Assembly (NCBI GenBank): GCA_019096065.1
Contig: JAGUCH010000003.1
Span: 9,114,001 to 9,178,000, forward strand
DNA length: 64,000 nucleotides
Direction of reading: 5' to 3'
From: Paracyclopina nana
Lineage: Eukaryota > Arthropoda > Copepoda > Cyclopoida > Cyclopettidae
In this document: positions 34,501 through 47,568 of the stretch, piece by piece
Layout: every line of letters begins with the position of its first letter
How positions within the stretch are numbered: position 1 is the stretch's first letter
Position numbers and translations under genes: made by a program
Notes under the pieces: model-generated
Databases searched by the model: none
Seen by the model: only the letters and a program-made list of their open reading frames with translations
Told to the model about the DNA's origin: nothing

Positions 34501-37500
34501 AACTTTTCCCAAAGAAGCACCGAGCTGGTCGGCATTTTAAGCGATGGATCCTGCTGACCTTTGCAAAACTCGATCGCTTCGAAGAAAGGAGGGAAAAATT
34601 GGGAAATCGTGCAGCTTCCGTCATGATGAATATTCACGTGGATTGCTAGTAGCCTTGGACGCTCTCGGTTGCTCCATCACACGAATTTTCTCAAGCTCGA
34701 ATGTAATCTAAGTCGAGGCATGAGCGGAAATGGGTCTCGCATTGCAACAATTTTGGCCTTTTTACTTGGTGCGAACTGCAGCAACGACGGGAAAGGCAAC
34801 GGTCGTAAAAACGTTTTTCCCGCTTGCAAAAAGAAGCTAGCCCCCGAAATTAGTTTAATTTAAAACCAACGTGCCAGTCTGGTGGTGCCAGCAGCAACGT
34901 CTTGGGAGGGGCTGCAATGCATGCATCAAATTCAGAAGTTGGAACAAGCTGTAAAATGTCAACATTTTGTGCCAACTCACTGAGCCTCATGCAATAAAGA
35001 AAGTGAGCGCTTCGCCATGCATGGGTCAAAACTCCAGGCTGCAAATCCAACATGTTCCCGGCGAAACATCGCATCGGCGCAGCTAGCAGTAGCTAGTGCG
35101 CAAGTTCGTGACAAAAAAGCTTCGACGCAAAGTGTTGGTAGGACGTGGGCGCGAGTGTCGACCAACCAGCTTTTAATGATGGGAAAATCAACTCCCAATA
35201 TGGAGATGGAATCGTGAAAAAATCTTCCACCGCGATCAATTTGCATCTTCGAGCATCGGTAAATGGTGGCCATAAAAATGCACGAGCCGTGAGCGAAATC
35301 AAAAGGCAAAATCAACGAACATTTCGTTCTCCAGCTCGTAATCTTGGAAACCGCATTCGTCGTCGCGTCCCTCGAGCGAGGCAGTGCTCAAAAAGACGCG
35401 GATTTTGCCATGGGAAAACGGCATGTTAGCATGAACCGCAGCCAGCCAAGAGCTGGACTGGTTCCCACATTTTTAAAAAAATCCCGTGATTTTGAAACAA
35501 TTTGCTCGGACATTCTTCTCGCGTCTCTACAACAATGGCGCTCCATTAAGCAACGACAATTGGTTGTCGATCGAGGACGTTTGCGCGAGTTGACATTGCA
35601 ATATGCAAAAAACGTACGCAAATTGGCGAAGCAGCAGCCGCGTCTTGAAATGATGGGAGTTTGGGCCAGTCAAAAAAAAAAAAAAACATGGAGAAACGCA
35701 AAACAATGGCCATAAATAAGCGAGAAAAGATGGAGAGATAAGTTGGCATCTGCAGAAAGGGCGTGAGCAACCGTAACAATCCATCGAAATCCGGACGAAA
35801 AGCGCACAATGGGAAAAGGCCAAAAGTCATCGGCAATCACGATTGTTTGCTCGCCTTTTCAAAGAAGCAGCAACGTCGACGGCGGATTCGAGATTGGTAA
35901 AGGCCGCACCGAGCAAGGTCATTCTTAAAACGGTGTCAAAAAAAGGAGCAATTGTGAACGATATTTGCGCTTACCTGATTAACTCCACGAAATAGGTAGC
36001 TGCCGCTGGCACTGGAACGAGTTGAAATCGAGCTGTTTGCGATCCAAGAAAAGCCAACTTGGTCGGGGAGCGCGATGAACCGGACTGAGGGAGCCAGGGC
36101 TGCCAGGCTCGTCTTGAAAGGAGCGCGCTCTTCTTTCTTCTGCTACCTTTTCTCAACCCGCAACGCACCCGCCCAACAGGTACAACGACTCCTTTCCTCG
36201 GCCAGGCCAACGGCAACGAGCCGGCCGAGCTGGTGGCAAGAACGCGGCTGCTGGCGAAGCTACTACCCCCATCGACTCGGGACGCCAAAGCCATCGACTC
36301 GAGAAGAACACTGGAGACTTGAACGCGCTGAAATCTGCGCGCGGAGATTTCAACGCGCGGCAACTATTCTGATGCGAGAGGTCAGTCGCGATCGCTGCCA
36401 TTTGGCCTAGTCTTTAGCAAGTTTTGTATACTCACGCTACCCATGGCATAAAATGTATTTAAATAGCCTCTGAATGTAGTTAAAAAGCCGCTATTTAAAT
36501 ACCTTTTATATTTTTAAATCGTCCGAAAGACTAAGCCATTGCATGCTCGCGACGTCAAAAATGATGCTTCAACCGGACTTTCCATTTCGATACGCATCTA
36601 CTGATCCGTCAGACATTCGTCAGATGCGAGGCGTTGCCGCTCCACTTTTTCAGCCATTCCATCCATCTGAATTCCGATAAGACGGATTTTCTCTTCGGGG
36701 CTCGGGCCACTCCCACCGCACGCCTCCGTCGTTTGGAGTCCCCCACCGAGGAGCAATATTCATGATCGCCGCGAGCCACCTCATGGGGAGCCTCGCAATC
36801 CCCACTTCCCAACACTTTGCACCGGCCCAATGGGCGGCATAAGCTAGGCCCCTTCGCATTCCGCCAAGCCAGGCATGGAATTAATAAGCAGGAGCTCGAC
36901 CCAACGATCGAGGGTGTCGCGTTTCATGCGCATAAACTTGATCTTCTTACGACGCGTCCGTCTTTAAGCATTTTAATTCGGTCAGCACTTTGCGATACGG
37001 CTCAAACGCGCGACCCGGAGCACGGACACTGTGGAGAGTCCGACGCTGTCAGTGCAGTGTAATGTTTCCACACCGAATGCCAATGAGTGCGCGGCTATGA
37101 GAATCTCAAGCAAAAGATTTGCGACGTCTCCGTTGCCTTCTGCATTTCCAGAATTCCATGGGATGATTGGAGCGAAAACTGCACCAACGACAAGACATTC
37201 CGCGAAAATGTAATGAGGCCAAGAAGCTCATTACCGCGGATTTTTCTCCGCAAATCTCGCTGCCTCCAAAATGCGATTCCATAATGTAAATCGTGAGCGC
37301 TAAAAGGGGGGGGGGGACTTTAATGGCTCCATTTACTTATGCCAGCAACAGTGGAAGCATTATTATACTATATCATAGGGGCCGTTGATGCTGATCTCGG
37401 CAACTTTTTGCCCCTTGGCGATCCCGTTCGTAGGCTAGCTGCGTACGTTGTCCAAGCTCGCTTGGAAAACAGCTCCACGGCAAAAAGAGCTCAAATTGAA

Positions 37501-40500
37501 TGAATTGGCCGGTCCTGTTTTCGATCAACAATGACCTCGGCTTTATCGTCCATTTGGACTCATCGAGCTGAATAAGAAGCCTGCCGTGGATTTCGTCTCT
37601 TCACTGTCGCACCACACATGTACACAGCGGCATGGAGATATGCATAGGTGCGAGCTAAGGACGCAGGAAATCTGTGCGGCTCGCCGAGCGGAGAAAATGG
37701 GCCGAAATGAATCAGCGGTGCAGAAAAAGTGGAAGACGATCATATAAAAATCATGTGGAATTAACGGGCATGCGCCGTGTGAGGTCTGATAAGCATCGAG
37801 GCGGCTAGGTGGTCAAGCTAAATCAAGAAGAAACGCTGCTCCCATTTCCTCCGGTTGCAGCATTCGAAATTTGCTTTGGATTGGTGCTAATTCTCCATTG
37901 GAGCGGAAAGCGAGACGAGATCTCTCGTTGATGGCGATGCCACCGCGAAAACAATGGACCCATGATTCATTCTCGAAATTGGAGCGTTGACGGGCCAACG
38001 ACAGCGATCGCTGCAGTGGCTTCTGCGCCAGAAGACAAACTCCGAAGGAAATGGGGCTTTGCGGCTTCAAGCTGACACATCTTCATTTATTCCAGATCGA
38101 CAGCAACGTACGTAGTTGAAAAAGTCTACCCCAGACGGAAGTGGGTAATTTTCATGAGAAAAGGTCAATATTCAGCCCCCAAGAAAAGACTTTTGGAAGC
38201 CGAGCTCTTTTTCTGACATTGGCCATGCGTAGCAATCTTACGACCGGCACCTACTTTTTGCTCTGCCAATCACGTTTGTTTTACAAAGCCTCGTTAATCG
38301 ACCCTAAATGACATGGCCAAGCTCACTTTGGGCTGGGAGACTTTCAGATTCCAGTTCTCATGACTGATTGAAAATGGCCTCCTTTTACCGCGCACATTGG
38401 ACAATTTGAGCTGCTCAAGTTCGTGATCCAATCTTTGAGAAAACCATAAGGTGGGAATGAGCGATGATTATACGCTCACAATGGGATCCTAGCTCATTTT
38501 CCCCGTGCACACGATTGCCCTCTGGGGCCTCTCTCATGAAGCTTCAAAGTGGGCTTTTTTACCCCAGCTTTGCTGCTGTCATCGCTTATGAGTTTCTAAT
38601 TGGCCCCAGCCTCATTTGTATGCAGATGAATGTGGAGCGAGAAAAAGCACCGAAGCCTGCAGCCTGCCAATTTTTTAATCACGTTGACTCATTGGAGGAT
38701 TCAAATGGATTCTTTCTCACGATGCTTACTGAGGTGATGCAACGGATTTTTCCTCCTCATAACACGATCATCTCGGCATCACGTCAATTGGCACAAGGAA
38801 GTTTTTGCCAAATTGAGAATTAATCCCGAAGAAGTCATCCATCACGATGCATCAGAGAAAATCCCCTCGATGCTAACGAGAAATTTTCGCGCTTGAGATT
38901 TGTCGGCCCGCTCCCCTAGGCCGGTTATAACCAACCAACTTATGAATTCTAAATAGAAAACATGAGTTGCGACATTTCAGGCTCCATTAATTCAGAGATG
39001 CTTATCAGGCAATGCTTCAAAACAAAAGAAGTCGAGCTCTCGCCATTTGTTTCTGCAATCTTTATGGTGGCCGGTACAATATTCAAGGTGTCAATTGGCC
39101 AAATGCACGTTTTATAGCTGTTATTGTTGATGGCTCATGAAATTACGATGTCAACTGGCACTTTCCCAGGAGTTGAAGGCTCCAACCCTGGAATTTGCCA
39201 GCTAGAGACCACCTGCTCAACTGCCAAGAAAACAAACGCGACTACTATCTTAAGATGCCTTTGCCTCATCACTATCGCGCTAATTAAGCTGGTATGGCAA
39301 AATCATTTTTCATGAGGCCAAGAAAAAACCTCGCTCGTAATGCATAAAGCCAATTAAGCTGGTTCCCTTTGGTGAAGAAAGTGAAGCAGAGCAAGCCGAA
39401 TTTTTTCTGCCATTATCATTGGACCTTATCGATGCATTCGTTCGTCAAAGCGATTTGAAAAACACCCTCATGGATGATGAGGTTATGGTTGTAAGTTATT
39501 GGAAAAGCTTTGACGACACTCAGAGATCGGCCCCCTTTTTCCATCGTGGGTCCGAAACGGTCAGCCAAAGTGGGAATTGTTGTAATTTCCCGCATCAAAC
39601 AAATGATGATGATGGAGTAACCTGTGACAGTTTCATTCTCTCTCACTCACAAGCATCGAGCACGGCTCTAATGTGTTGAAAACACGCGAGCGTGAAACGA
39701 AGCCTCATGACCCAATTTAGAATTAAAATCTAAAATTAGTCTCGTATCCCCTGTATGCTCCTAGTGCAATAGGGGTGGAGTTGGCTCCTGCCATCTTGTT
39801 CAAATCCCATGGTTTCATAGCCGGTTGAAATGTCAATTTATGGCGCACATTGTCTGATAACAGCCAGATAAGCAAATTCACTTCCAGTAGCTAAAAGCAG
39901 ACAAAGCTACGATTGTGGAGACAAATGGGTTGAGCGAAGGCAAAATGCGCGTACAGTGAGCAACTTTGAGCTCATTTCGGCTGCTAATTAATAGGAGAAG
40001 AAGCAGGAACGTCTTAATGACCATCTGAAGTTATAATAGGCTTTTGAAACTGACCTGATCTGTAATTGCATATATAGCCCAAGTTTACGTTCGGTTGCTT
40101 ATTTGACACGGTGCAGTGGATATATAATCATCAAGTAGCTTTTATGGCTCCAAAATTGGCCCCTTTTTGCTGCTGCCATGAATGAGGTTGCGCCTTTGGA
40201 CGCGCAGCTTACACTCATGACATTTGATCCTGGTTTTTATTGAACCATTATCATAGCCAGTTGCGTCATTGAATGCTAATGAAGTGCGAGATGTGCCTAT
40301 GTACACTTGCTACTAGCTACAACATGAAGAAAAGATCTGCTGGGAATTCCAATGTCTCAACCCAATTCGCTTGGCCTTTTTAGACGCTAAGAAAAAAAAT
40401 GATGTATTTGAACAGCGAGCTATCTAGCTCCGAAAGTTAAGTTTCCAGGGCAATAAGGCAAGTGACCAAACTTGCTTGGCTTTATACAGTAACCAGGGGT

Positions 40501-42684
40501 CTGATTCTTTGTTCAACATGAGTCAAAACTTTTCATTTCGAACACGCAAATTCTTTTTTGCCAGCACCACCATCTTCTCAGGTCAAACACACGGTGATAA
40601 CCGCTAGCTGACTCTCGCCACTTTATTTCACCTCCATGGCTGGCCACATAACTGGCAGCTCCTTAAACGACCAGTAAACATTGCTTTTAATGCCTAATGG
40701 GCTCTCTGCCACAAAATGGATGGCCTTCTTGTGCCCCATTTTGGCAAGGGTGTGATTAGCGCGAATAAATAGCGGCCATCGCTTCTCAACCCAATGAATG
40801 GCGCGGCAATTTCCATCACAAGTCTATGATGGCCTGAACTCTGACCTAAAAACTGATGCTGCTACTAGAATGGTGGCTTTTGAAGTGACACAGTGGGAGC
40901 TCTCATTGTTTTGCTTCATGCCAAGAGAGCGGCTTCCTTTTGTGCGACCGACCGGAGGAGCTCCGGCATTGTTTGCATGAAGGGCAAATTTTTTCCCACC
41001 GAAATCACCCCAATTTGAGTCTGCCTGCTATGCACCAATTACGAGGGGAGCTCAGGAAGAGCCTTAAAAGTAACCTCGGTCTTTGCTCCTTAACCAATTA
41101 CGTTGGGAAAATTAACCTTCTCTGTGGCTTTTATTGCTTTCAATTCGACATTGAGGAGGAAACGCTAGCACGTGGAGACTTTAACGCGCGCGTCGTTACT
41201 TTTTAAAGCAGGTCATTCAGGTCAGTGTAGTTCATTTTGCCGGAGAAAACTCTTGCTGTGGCCATTGACAGACTCCAATAAGACACTTGCTGTGAAATGC
41301 CGACAAATTGGTGAGGAACAGAGCTATGGCAGCGTCTACGATATTGGCGCGCGAGCATATTTCGTGGCAGAATGGAATTTCTTCCCGAGATCTCTGATGG
41401 ATGAGAATGAAGCTGTCCATTAATAGACAGCGATACAAAAACCCTAACCAACATCTGACGAGAAACTTGACCTTTCTTTGAACTCGTAGTGAGCACTGAA
41501 ATTAAAAAGACACAAATAAAAAACAAAGTGCTATTTTACATTTGTCGATTTAGGAGCGAAGAAAAGCCAGGTGTGTACTTGCTGAAAAACGTGCTAAGTC
41601 AAAGGTTGATTGCTTATGTTCAAACAGGGAGCTTTGGATCACCAAGTGGTGCCCAATTTTCTCTCACAAAGTAATTGGATCTTGAAACCATGACAAATCT
41701 CATTGTCTAGTCTTCGAGCACAATGCGGTAGTGCTATATATTGAGACAGAGTATAGCATACACTGAGTCAAAAGGGAGAGATTATCACTTTTAAAGTGGC
41801 TTGAGTGCTAACAGATGAATCGGCAGACATACCCGAGTTGAGATTGGGGAGAAAAAATGCACCATTTGCCTCTTTTACAACCTTTTTAGTTGATCATCAG
41901 TACACTTGCCTTCCCCACCCTCACTTAACTATTAGTTGAGATTGATGGAATTAAGTCTCAGTATTTATTCAATTCGGTTAGGCCAATATAGCATCATCTC
42001 CATGACACTCTGACATAAAATGCTGCTCGGTTTTAGTTGCTATGAATATCACTGTCTCTCACATGCTAGCATCCCATGGATCGGGAGTAATAAAATAAAC
42101 TTTCAAAAACTTCTACTTCCATGGATCATGAGGTTCATAAAATTACTTAAAATCCCTCAAAGATTCCAGGGTCATTAAGTATTTAATATCCCTCAAAATG
42201 CTTAGAAAGAACTGTGACATGAAAGAGCGGAGTCGGATCGGTTTACTTAATTATAACACGAGGAAATCGTATTACAGTATGTAAAAACTTTTTGACCAAC
42301 TAGTTTATGTACAGCCGGGTGAAAAATGTTTTTCAACAAAGCCACCAAGGTTTGGGCAGCCCGCTAGATCAATTGGCCAACTCTCAGTTTTTCACGCTAT
42401 CTACTCTCACGTATCTGCCGGTACTCAAATAACTTTTTGATGCCCTATTAAAAACTGCAGCCAGATAGGGAGTCGATTCTGCATGGTCGCAAATATTAAC
42501 CCACAACATTGAGACAGAGCGTGAACCTAACACTTTGGTAGAAGGGCCATTAGGTTGGGCGACTCCAGTTTTGTAAGTTACGCCTAGTAAATGATTACCT
42601 TGGTCATAATGGCCACAACTTCATATTATTACTTCGTTAACGTACGAAAACTAAGGAACACTTTGATGATGAAGTGGTCTCCTT
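31520..42684. other. About 11 kb with no recognisable gene
   Basis: Apart from the possible UTR exon at 35974-36400, I see no protein similarity, no exon series with consistent phase, no tandem repeat and no inverted repeat longer than short hairpins. All open frames are under 131 codons and mostly paired with frames on the other strand. The DNA is complex and low in repeats, unlike the satellite and palindrome blocks, so it is a reasonable place for long VANGL 5' introns and enhancers. A short G run occurs at 37307-37316. Confidence 0.6.
35974..36400 (-). other. Possible 5'-UTR exon/promoter of VANGL
   Basis: On the minus strand, TTAATCAG|GTAAGCGC gives a good donor at 35973-35968 at the end of a locally GC-rich stretch (CGCGCGCAG, GGCCGGC). 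A large open frame is present on both strands here because of composition. It is upstream of, and on the same strand as, VANGL and could be its first, non-coding exon. This rests on splice-site and composition evidence only. Confidence 0.3.
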
Positions 42685-44258
42685 CTAAAGCAGCTGAACG
42701 ATAAGGCCACTGAGAGAAGCGCCAACGGCAAGACCAAGTACCAAAAAGGAGACTAGGAGCGAGGCGGCTTGGCCTTGCTCTTGAGGGTTGGCCATAGTCT
42801 TGGGGCCAAACATCATCGCGATGCTGCCAATGTATCCATTAGTGATGGAAAATATAGCCATAAATATCAGATACGCAGTATCCGATTCAAAATGCACCTG
42901 CAACGCACGAGAGTTCAGCTTGGATTATCGACTCGATGTAAGTAAACTTACGCTGGTTAGAGATCGCTGATTTGGTGCAGCATTGCAGAAGAGGAAAAGG
43001 GGAATGAAGGCAAATCTGAGCAAGGAGATGGTGAGAGTGACCAGACTTCCGAAGTGAGTCGCTTTGGGCCATTGAATCAAGCTGGCCAGCATCCGGCCAA
43101 AGTAGTCCCCAATATTGAACAACAAGAAGCATCCAACAGGAATGAAGTACTTGGTGCTCCACTGCGACTCGGTGCCAACTTGAGTGCTCTTTACCAGCAC
43201 GGTGACCGCAGGGAATACAGCTAGAGTCACCAAGAAGCACGAGAAGACGGCCAAAATCCAGATCCAGATCCTCCTGATGATGCCGAGAATGCTAGTTTTC
43301 TGGAACACAACCTCAACTTGATCGCCACTGCCTGCTCTGTTCTCCAAAAGCTGGTCCTTCTCCAGTGTTGGGGGCTCCTCCAACTGCGCCTCGTTCTTGC
43401 CCTCTCCAGCATAATGCTACTCAAGCCGAGTTGATGAACAAGTAAGATGCATCTACGAAGTGGCTGCTTACGTGGAAAAACTCCGTCTTGGTGAGAATGA
43501 CGAAGGCCACCAAGGCGGTGGCCAAGAAGACGACCGCGATGAGGAAGTCGTAGAAAGCAGCTGAGACCGCGTCTGCTCCACACGCTAGCATGATGACGTT
43601 GGTGCCAGCGGCAAATATTCCCCCCAAAGCCTGGCCTTGTACGACCGCCCCCATGTAGGCCGGCGGGAACTTTCCAGCCAGTCCGGAGAGGCCACCCTAC
43701 ACAACGGAGGAGCCTTTTAAAGATCATGCACTCAAGACGAATGGGCAATGAGCACCTGAAAAATGGCCACCATGATGTTGATGACCACTACGGAGAAGAG
43801 CGTGACGCCCAAAAACTCGTCCTGCCAAGTGTCGGTGTTGACTTTGGTCATCACGTCCGAAAAGATGAAGAGGAGGATGACAACGATGAGCGCGGCCAAA
43901 AGCCTCGGTTGCGATCGGTACCTGTGACCGATGACGGCATTCAAAAGCAGAAACGTGACGTTGGGGATCATGGATGCGATGCTCAAGTAGGAGCCCCATT
44001 GTACTTGGAGGCTGGACAGATTGTCGCTCGGACTTTGCTCAGCGTTCTCCTCAGCCCGGGTTGTGTTGCGAAATTTGTACATCCAATACTCATTCACTGA
44101 AACGGAAAGGTTAATTGCACGCGCCATCTTAGCTGTGTCAACATACCTGCAATGAAAAAGTTCCACGGCAGAAGGCTGCCAATGCCAAGCCAGTAGAAAA
44201 TGATGTAGGCAACCTTGCACGGATCGTTGGGGGCGGAGGAGGTGGTGGTAGTAGTCAT
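42685..44258 (-). CDS. Equilibrative nucleoside transporter (SLC29 family)
   Basis: The exons are 44258-44147, 44096-43756, 43696-43472, 43416-42952 and 42897-42685, all in phase, encoding 451 aa, the usual ENT length. The N-terminus has the family block WLGIGSLLPWNFFIA (TM1). FSITNGYIGSIAMMFGPK near the C-terminus matches the ENT signature around TM10. PPAYMGAVVQGQALGG matches the TM4/5 region, and a large hydrophilic loop (GEGKNEAQLEEPPTLEKDQ) separates TM6 from TM7, as in ENT1/2. About 11 hydrophobic segments are visible. It should move nucleosides by facilitated diffusion at the plasma membrane or an organelle. The donor after exon 2 (CAG|GTGCTC) is weak. CATTTGCAG just before the ATG suggests a 5'-UTR intron. 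Which ENT paralogue it is cannot be settled here. Confidence 0.95.
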
Positions 44259-45353
44259 CTTGTCTGCAAATGCAAGAATGAAACGTCAGCCACTAAAAAC
44301 GCATGATCGGCAGCGCAATCTCATCTCTGCCTACCCGGTCGAGCGAGCAATGCAGTTTGGGAGCTAAAAATGCTCGCAGCATCAAAAGAATGAATGATGG
44401 TGTTTTACCTTGAAATGCCAACTAATTTTTCATAGCGCACGTGAGCTAGGAAAAAGTAAGAACAAAACCTGTTCTCCAACGTTCAGCAAAGCAAACTCGT
44501 TTGAAACGAAGTACCTGTTAATTATTGAGAATTTTCAAGCCAATCCTCAAAGGAGAGAGGAGATGAAAGAGCCCCGATCAAAGTCTGAAGACAAACTCGA
44601 AGAGCTGAAGACACTGAAGCCGAATTAAAGTTGAGCTCACCTCGGCAAAGCGCAACCGATGGAGAGCGAGCTGACCTATTTCGGGCAAGCTGTTGCGTTA
44701 TGACAACGTTTCATCGGCAATCCTGCTGGCAAAGATTCGCTGCTACATAAAGCACTTCAACCAAATGAGATATATTTTTCGGCTGGCAAAGTGTTCAAGA
44801 TAAAGGCTGAATAAGTGCGGTTCCTTTGAGACTGGCCTTTTTCGATGCTTTAAAAATATGATTCGACCTTTGGCGGATGTCAAAAACAAAAAGACTAAAA
44901 CGCTTCTGGACGGTTTCTCGTTTGCAAACAGTTAATAACGAGATCTCCTTGGAAGCTAAGCTTAAAAAGCTAACTTTGGCAATTGCTTACGTAATATCGG
45001 ATACCACGTGGACGCTCATGAGGACGCATGCGCTAATATTCAGAGTTTTATGCAAGTGCTTTCACTGTGTAAGAAAGCCGCTTCCATCTGTTTTTGTAAA
45101 GGAAAGAATCATTTCGGTTAGGGCCGTCACGCAATGCAATGGGGAGATGGACCAGTCCATTTCGCAAATTGCTAATGGAGAAGAATTTCTCTCCTTCCAT
45201 TCCTCACTAGAAAACGGACGAAATTGTCAGATTTGAAATTTCGCGCACTTTTTTAAGCTTCCCAAACAAACTCCTGTCATCGTAGGCAAACTGAACAAAA
45301 AATATGTTGGCCGATAAACAAACCACCTTGCTGCACCTGTGATAAAAAGGGCT
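44259..45353. other. Divergent intergenic region between ENT and GCC1
   Basis: About 1.1 kb lies between two start codons pointing away from each other. It should hold both promoters and the ENT 5'-UTR exon. No TATA box or conserved motif stands out, and open frames at 44410-44628 and 44877-45236 show no similarity. Confidence 0.5.
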
Positions 45354-47511
45354 ATGAAAATCATGGCCTCGGTACCCAATGATCGGCAAAGTCGGCGGGA
45401 ATTGATCGACACCATCGACTCGCAAAATGAGCAAATTGCTAGATACGAAGCGCGACTGAGGGATGTTGTTCGCGCGTACAAAGGCCTGGTGAAGGAGAAA
45501 GAGGCCTTGGAGAGCAGCCTTGCCATTCTCGGAGGAGCCACACCCGGTCCCACTTCAGGCGCCGAATCGTCAGATGCCGAAAGCAAAGGTATTCGTACAT
45601 AAATGATGTTGCACATAATGTCATGCTATTGCAGACGACGCGAGCCAAGGCGATGGCGTTGCGAAGCGCATATCCACGCTCACCTCATCACTAGCCACGG
45701 TGACGTCGGAAAAGTCCCGACTGGAAGCCGTCTTCCAAGAAGACAAGAGGAGGCTGAGGGCAGAGCTCAACGACAAGGATCAAGTGATTGCTGCGCTGAA
45801 AGCCGAATTGCAAGCTGTCAAGGAGAAATCCAGGCTTGAGATTGACGATGCCAAGTCCAAGTTGATCATAGAGAGGCATAACCGCGAGAAGGAGAGCAAT
45901 GACAACGCGCTCATAATGCGAGAGCTCCAAAAGCTTATCACGGACGAGCGGTCGGCCAAAGAAAAGCTCGACTCGGAACTGCAACATGCCAAAGATAGCC
46001 TCAAGGCGCTGCAAACCGCCGGTGTGTACAACGCTGAGCAGGAAAAGACAGTGAGGGGCTTGGAAGGCCAACTGAAGGCGAAAAACGCCCTCATTGAGGA
46101 GCTCAAGGCAAAGGCTAGTGCCACTCCGCCAGAACTGCTGAAATTGAAGGAGGAACTTGCGGAAATGAAGCTGGCGCACAGGCATGACTTGGAGCGAGCA
46201 GAGCAAAAGGCCTCAAAGGCTGAAGAGAGATCGGCAAGTATTCAAGGCCAGCAAGAGTCCAGAGTGGCCAACCTTGAGTCACGGCTCCAGGAGCTCTCCG
46301 AAACTGTGGGGACGTATGATCGCTTAAGGCAGGCGGATCAACTCACCATGTCCAAGTTGAAGGAGAGAATCACCCAACTGGATCTGGAGAACAAGCATTT
46401 GCAAAGCTGCACCCCTCCCCCCCAATTGATGGACAAGTCCGAGCAACTCGATGGCGATAACGATTCCAATCTTGATGTTCAGAGTCTGATTGAAAGGATT
46501 CTTCGACTTCGAGCTATGCTGAGAGACGCCAATCGCCGATCTGAAAATCCCGTTGACCTCGATGAGCTCCTCGACGTTGGTGACAATGAGAAAAAGTGGA
46601 AAAAATCGTATTACGCTCTGAAGGAGGAGTTTGAAAAGTTCAAGCTCGCCAGGCGAACTCCCTCGCCGTTTCTAAGCAGTGGTGGCGGTGGCTCTCCGTC
46701 CAAAAACAGAGGTAGCAGAGAAACTGACGATGACGTGGAGGAGCTGATCAAGCTCAAGTCGCATGTTCAAGAGTTGAACGAGAAAATCAAGTATTCGCAT
46801 CAGCAATTGTCTGCTGTGGAGGCCAGAGAAGCTGAGTTCAAGAATCGCGAAGTGGAACTTGTAAATGCCATTGCCGCCTTGAAGGAGAAGGTCAAAAAGG
46901 ATGCCCACGAGAGAGAGGCTGAAATGAGGGCCAAATTAGGCCACCTAGAGGCCGAAGAACAAAAGCAACGGGACCGTTGCCTCATGTTGATCTCTGAGAA
47001 GGACGAAGAGATTTCCGTTTTGAAGGCCACTCTTGATGGCCTCAAAAGGCAAACAGAGCAAGACTATCTTTCTGAATTGACAAAGGCAGAAAAGTCGAAA
47101 TTGGACACGTTGGTGTTGCATTACAGTGAGGAGTCTGGCCATGACAAGCTCGAGCTAAGAGAGTTAAGAGCCAAAAAGCTGGAGTTGGAATCTGCTCTAC
47201 ATGAGCTGCAAATGAGCGCATTGACCAAAGAGCAAAAGTATCAGGATGAAATTGAGCTCATGAACGAGCACATGCTGAGGCTGAAGAGGATGGCTACGAA
47301 GGAGGGAGCAAATTTGGAGTACTTAAAGAATGTTTGCCTGACCTACATGCTGAGCACTGATGCCAAGTCCAAGGAGCATATGCTGAAAGCAATTGGAGCA
47401 GTGCTCATGTTTACGGCCTCTGAAATGAAGCAAGTCCATGACTATAATGCATCATGGTGGCCAGCTTCCACTCCAGCCAAGAAAAGCAATCCCTCGAATT
47501 TACGACGATGA
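45354..47511 (+). CDS. GCC1: GRIP and coiled-coil golgin GCC1/GCC88
   Basis: Exon 1 is 45354-45588 and exon 2 is 45635-47511, separated by a 46-bp intron, encoding 703 aa. The N-terminus (ELIDTIDSQNEQIARYEARL, then DVVRAYKGLVKEKEALE) matches the conserved GCC1 start. TLTSSLATVTSEKSRLE and ELSETVGTYDRLRQADQL, then KERITQLDLENK, are further family blocks. Most of the protein is predicted coiled coil. The C-terminal ~55 residues are a GRIP domain (GANLEYLKNV... ending NASWW), which binds ARL1-GTP on the trans-Golgi. The family tethers endosome-to-TGN carriers. The ATG at 45363 has a better start context than 45354, so the N-terminus may be three residues shorter. It is shorter than human GCC1 (about 775 aa) mainly in linker regions. 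Confidence 0.95.
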
Positions 47512-47562
47512 TTGATGCCTTTTGTGATTTTCTACTGCAACCTTTGACTAAAGTTTTATTAC

Positions 47563-47568
47563 AATAAA
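47563..47568 (+). terminator. Poly(A) signal of GCC1
   Basis: AATAAA lies 52 bases past the GCC1 stop codon. Confidence 0.8.

Noticed and set aside
35971-36410. Coding exon in the GC-rich island (111- and 130-codon frames)
   Set aside because: Both strands are open, the composition is skewed, and neither protein resembles anything known. A UTR exon or promoter is more likely.
45691-47045. Minus-strand frames of 78-171 codons opposite GCC1
   Set aside because: They are antisense to a well-supported coiled-coil gene with a GRIP domain; composition explains them.
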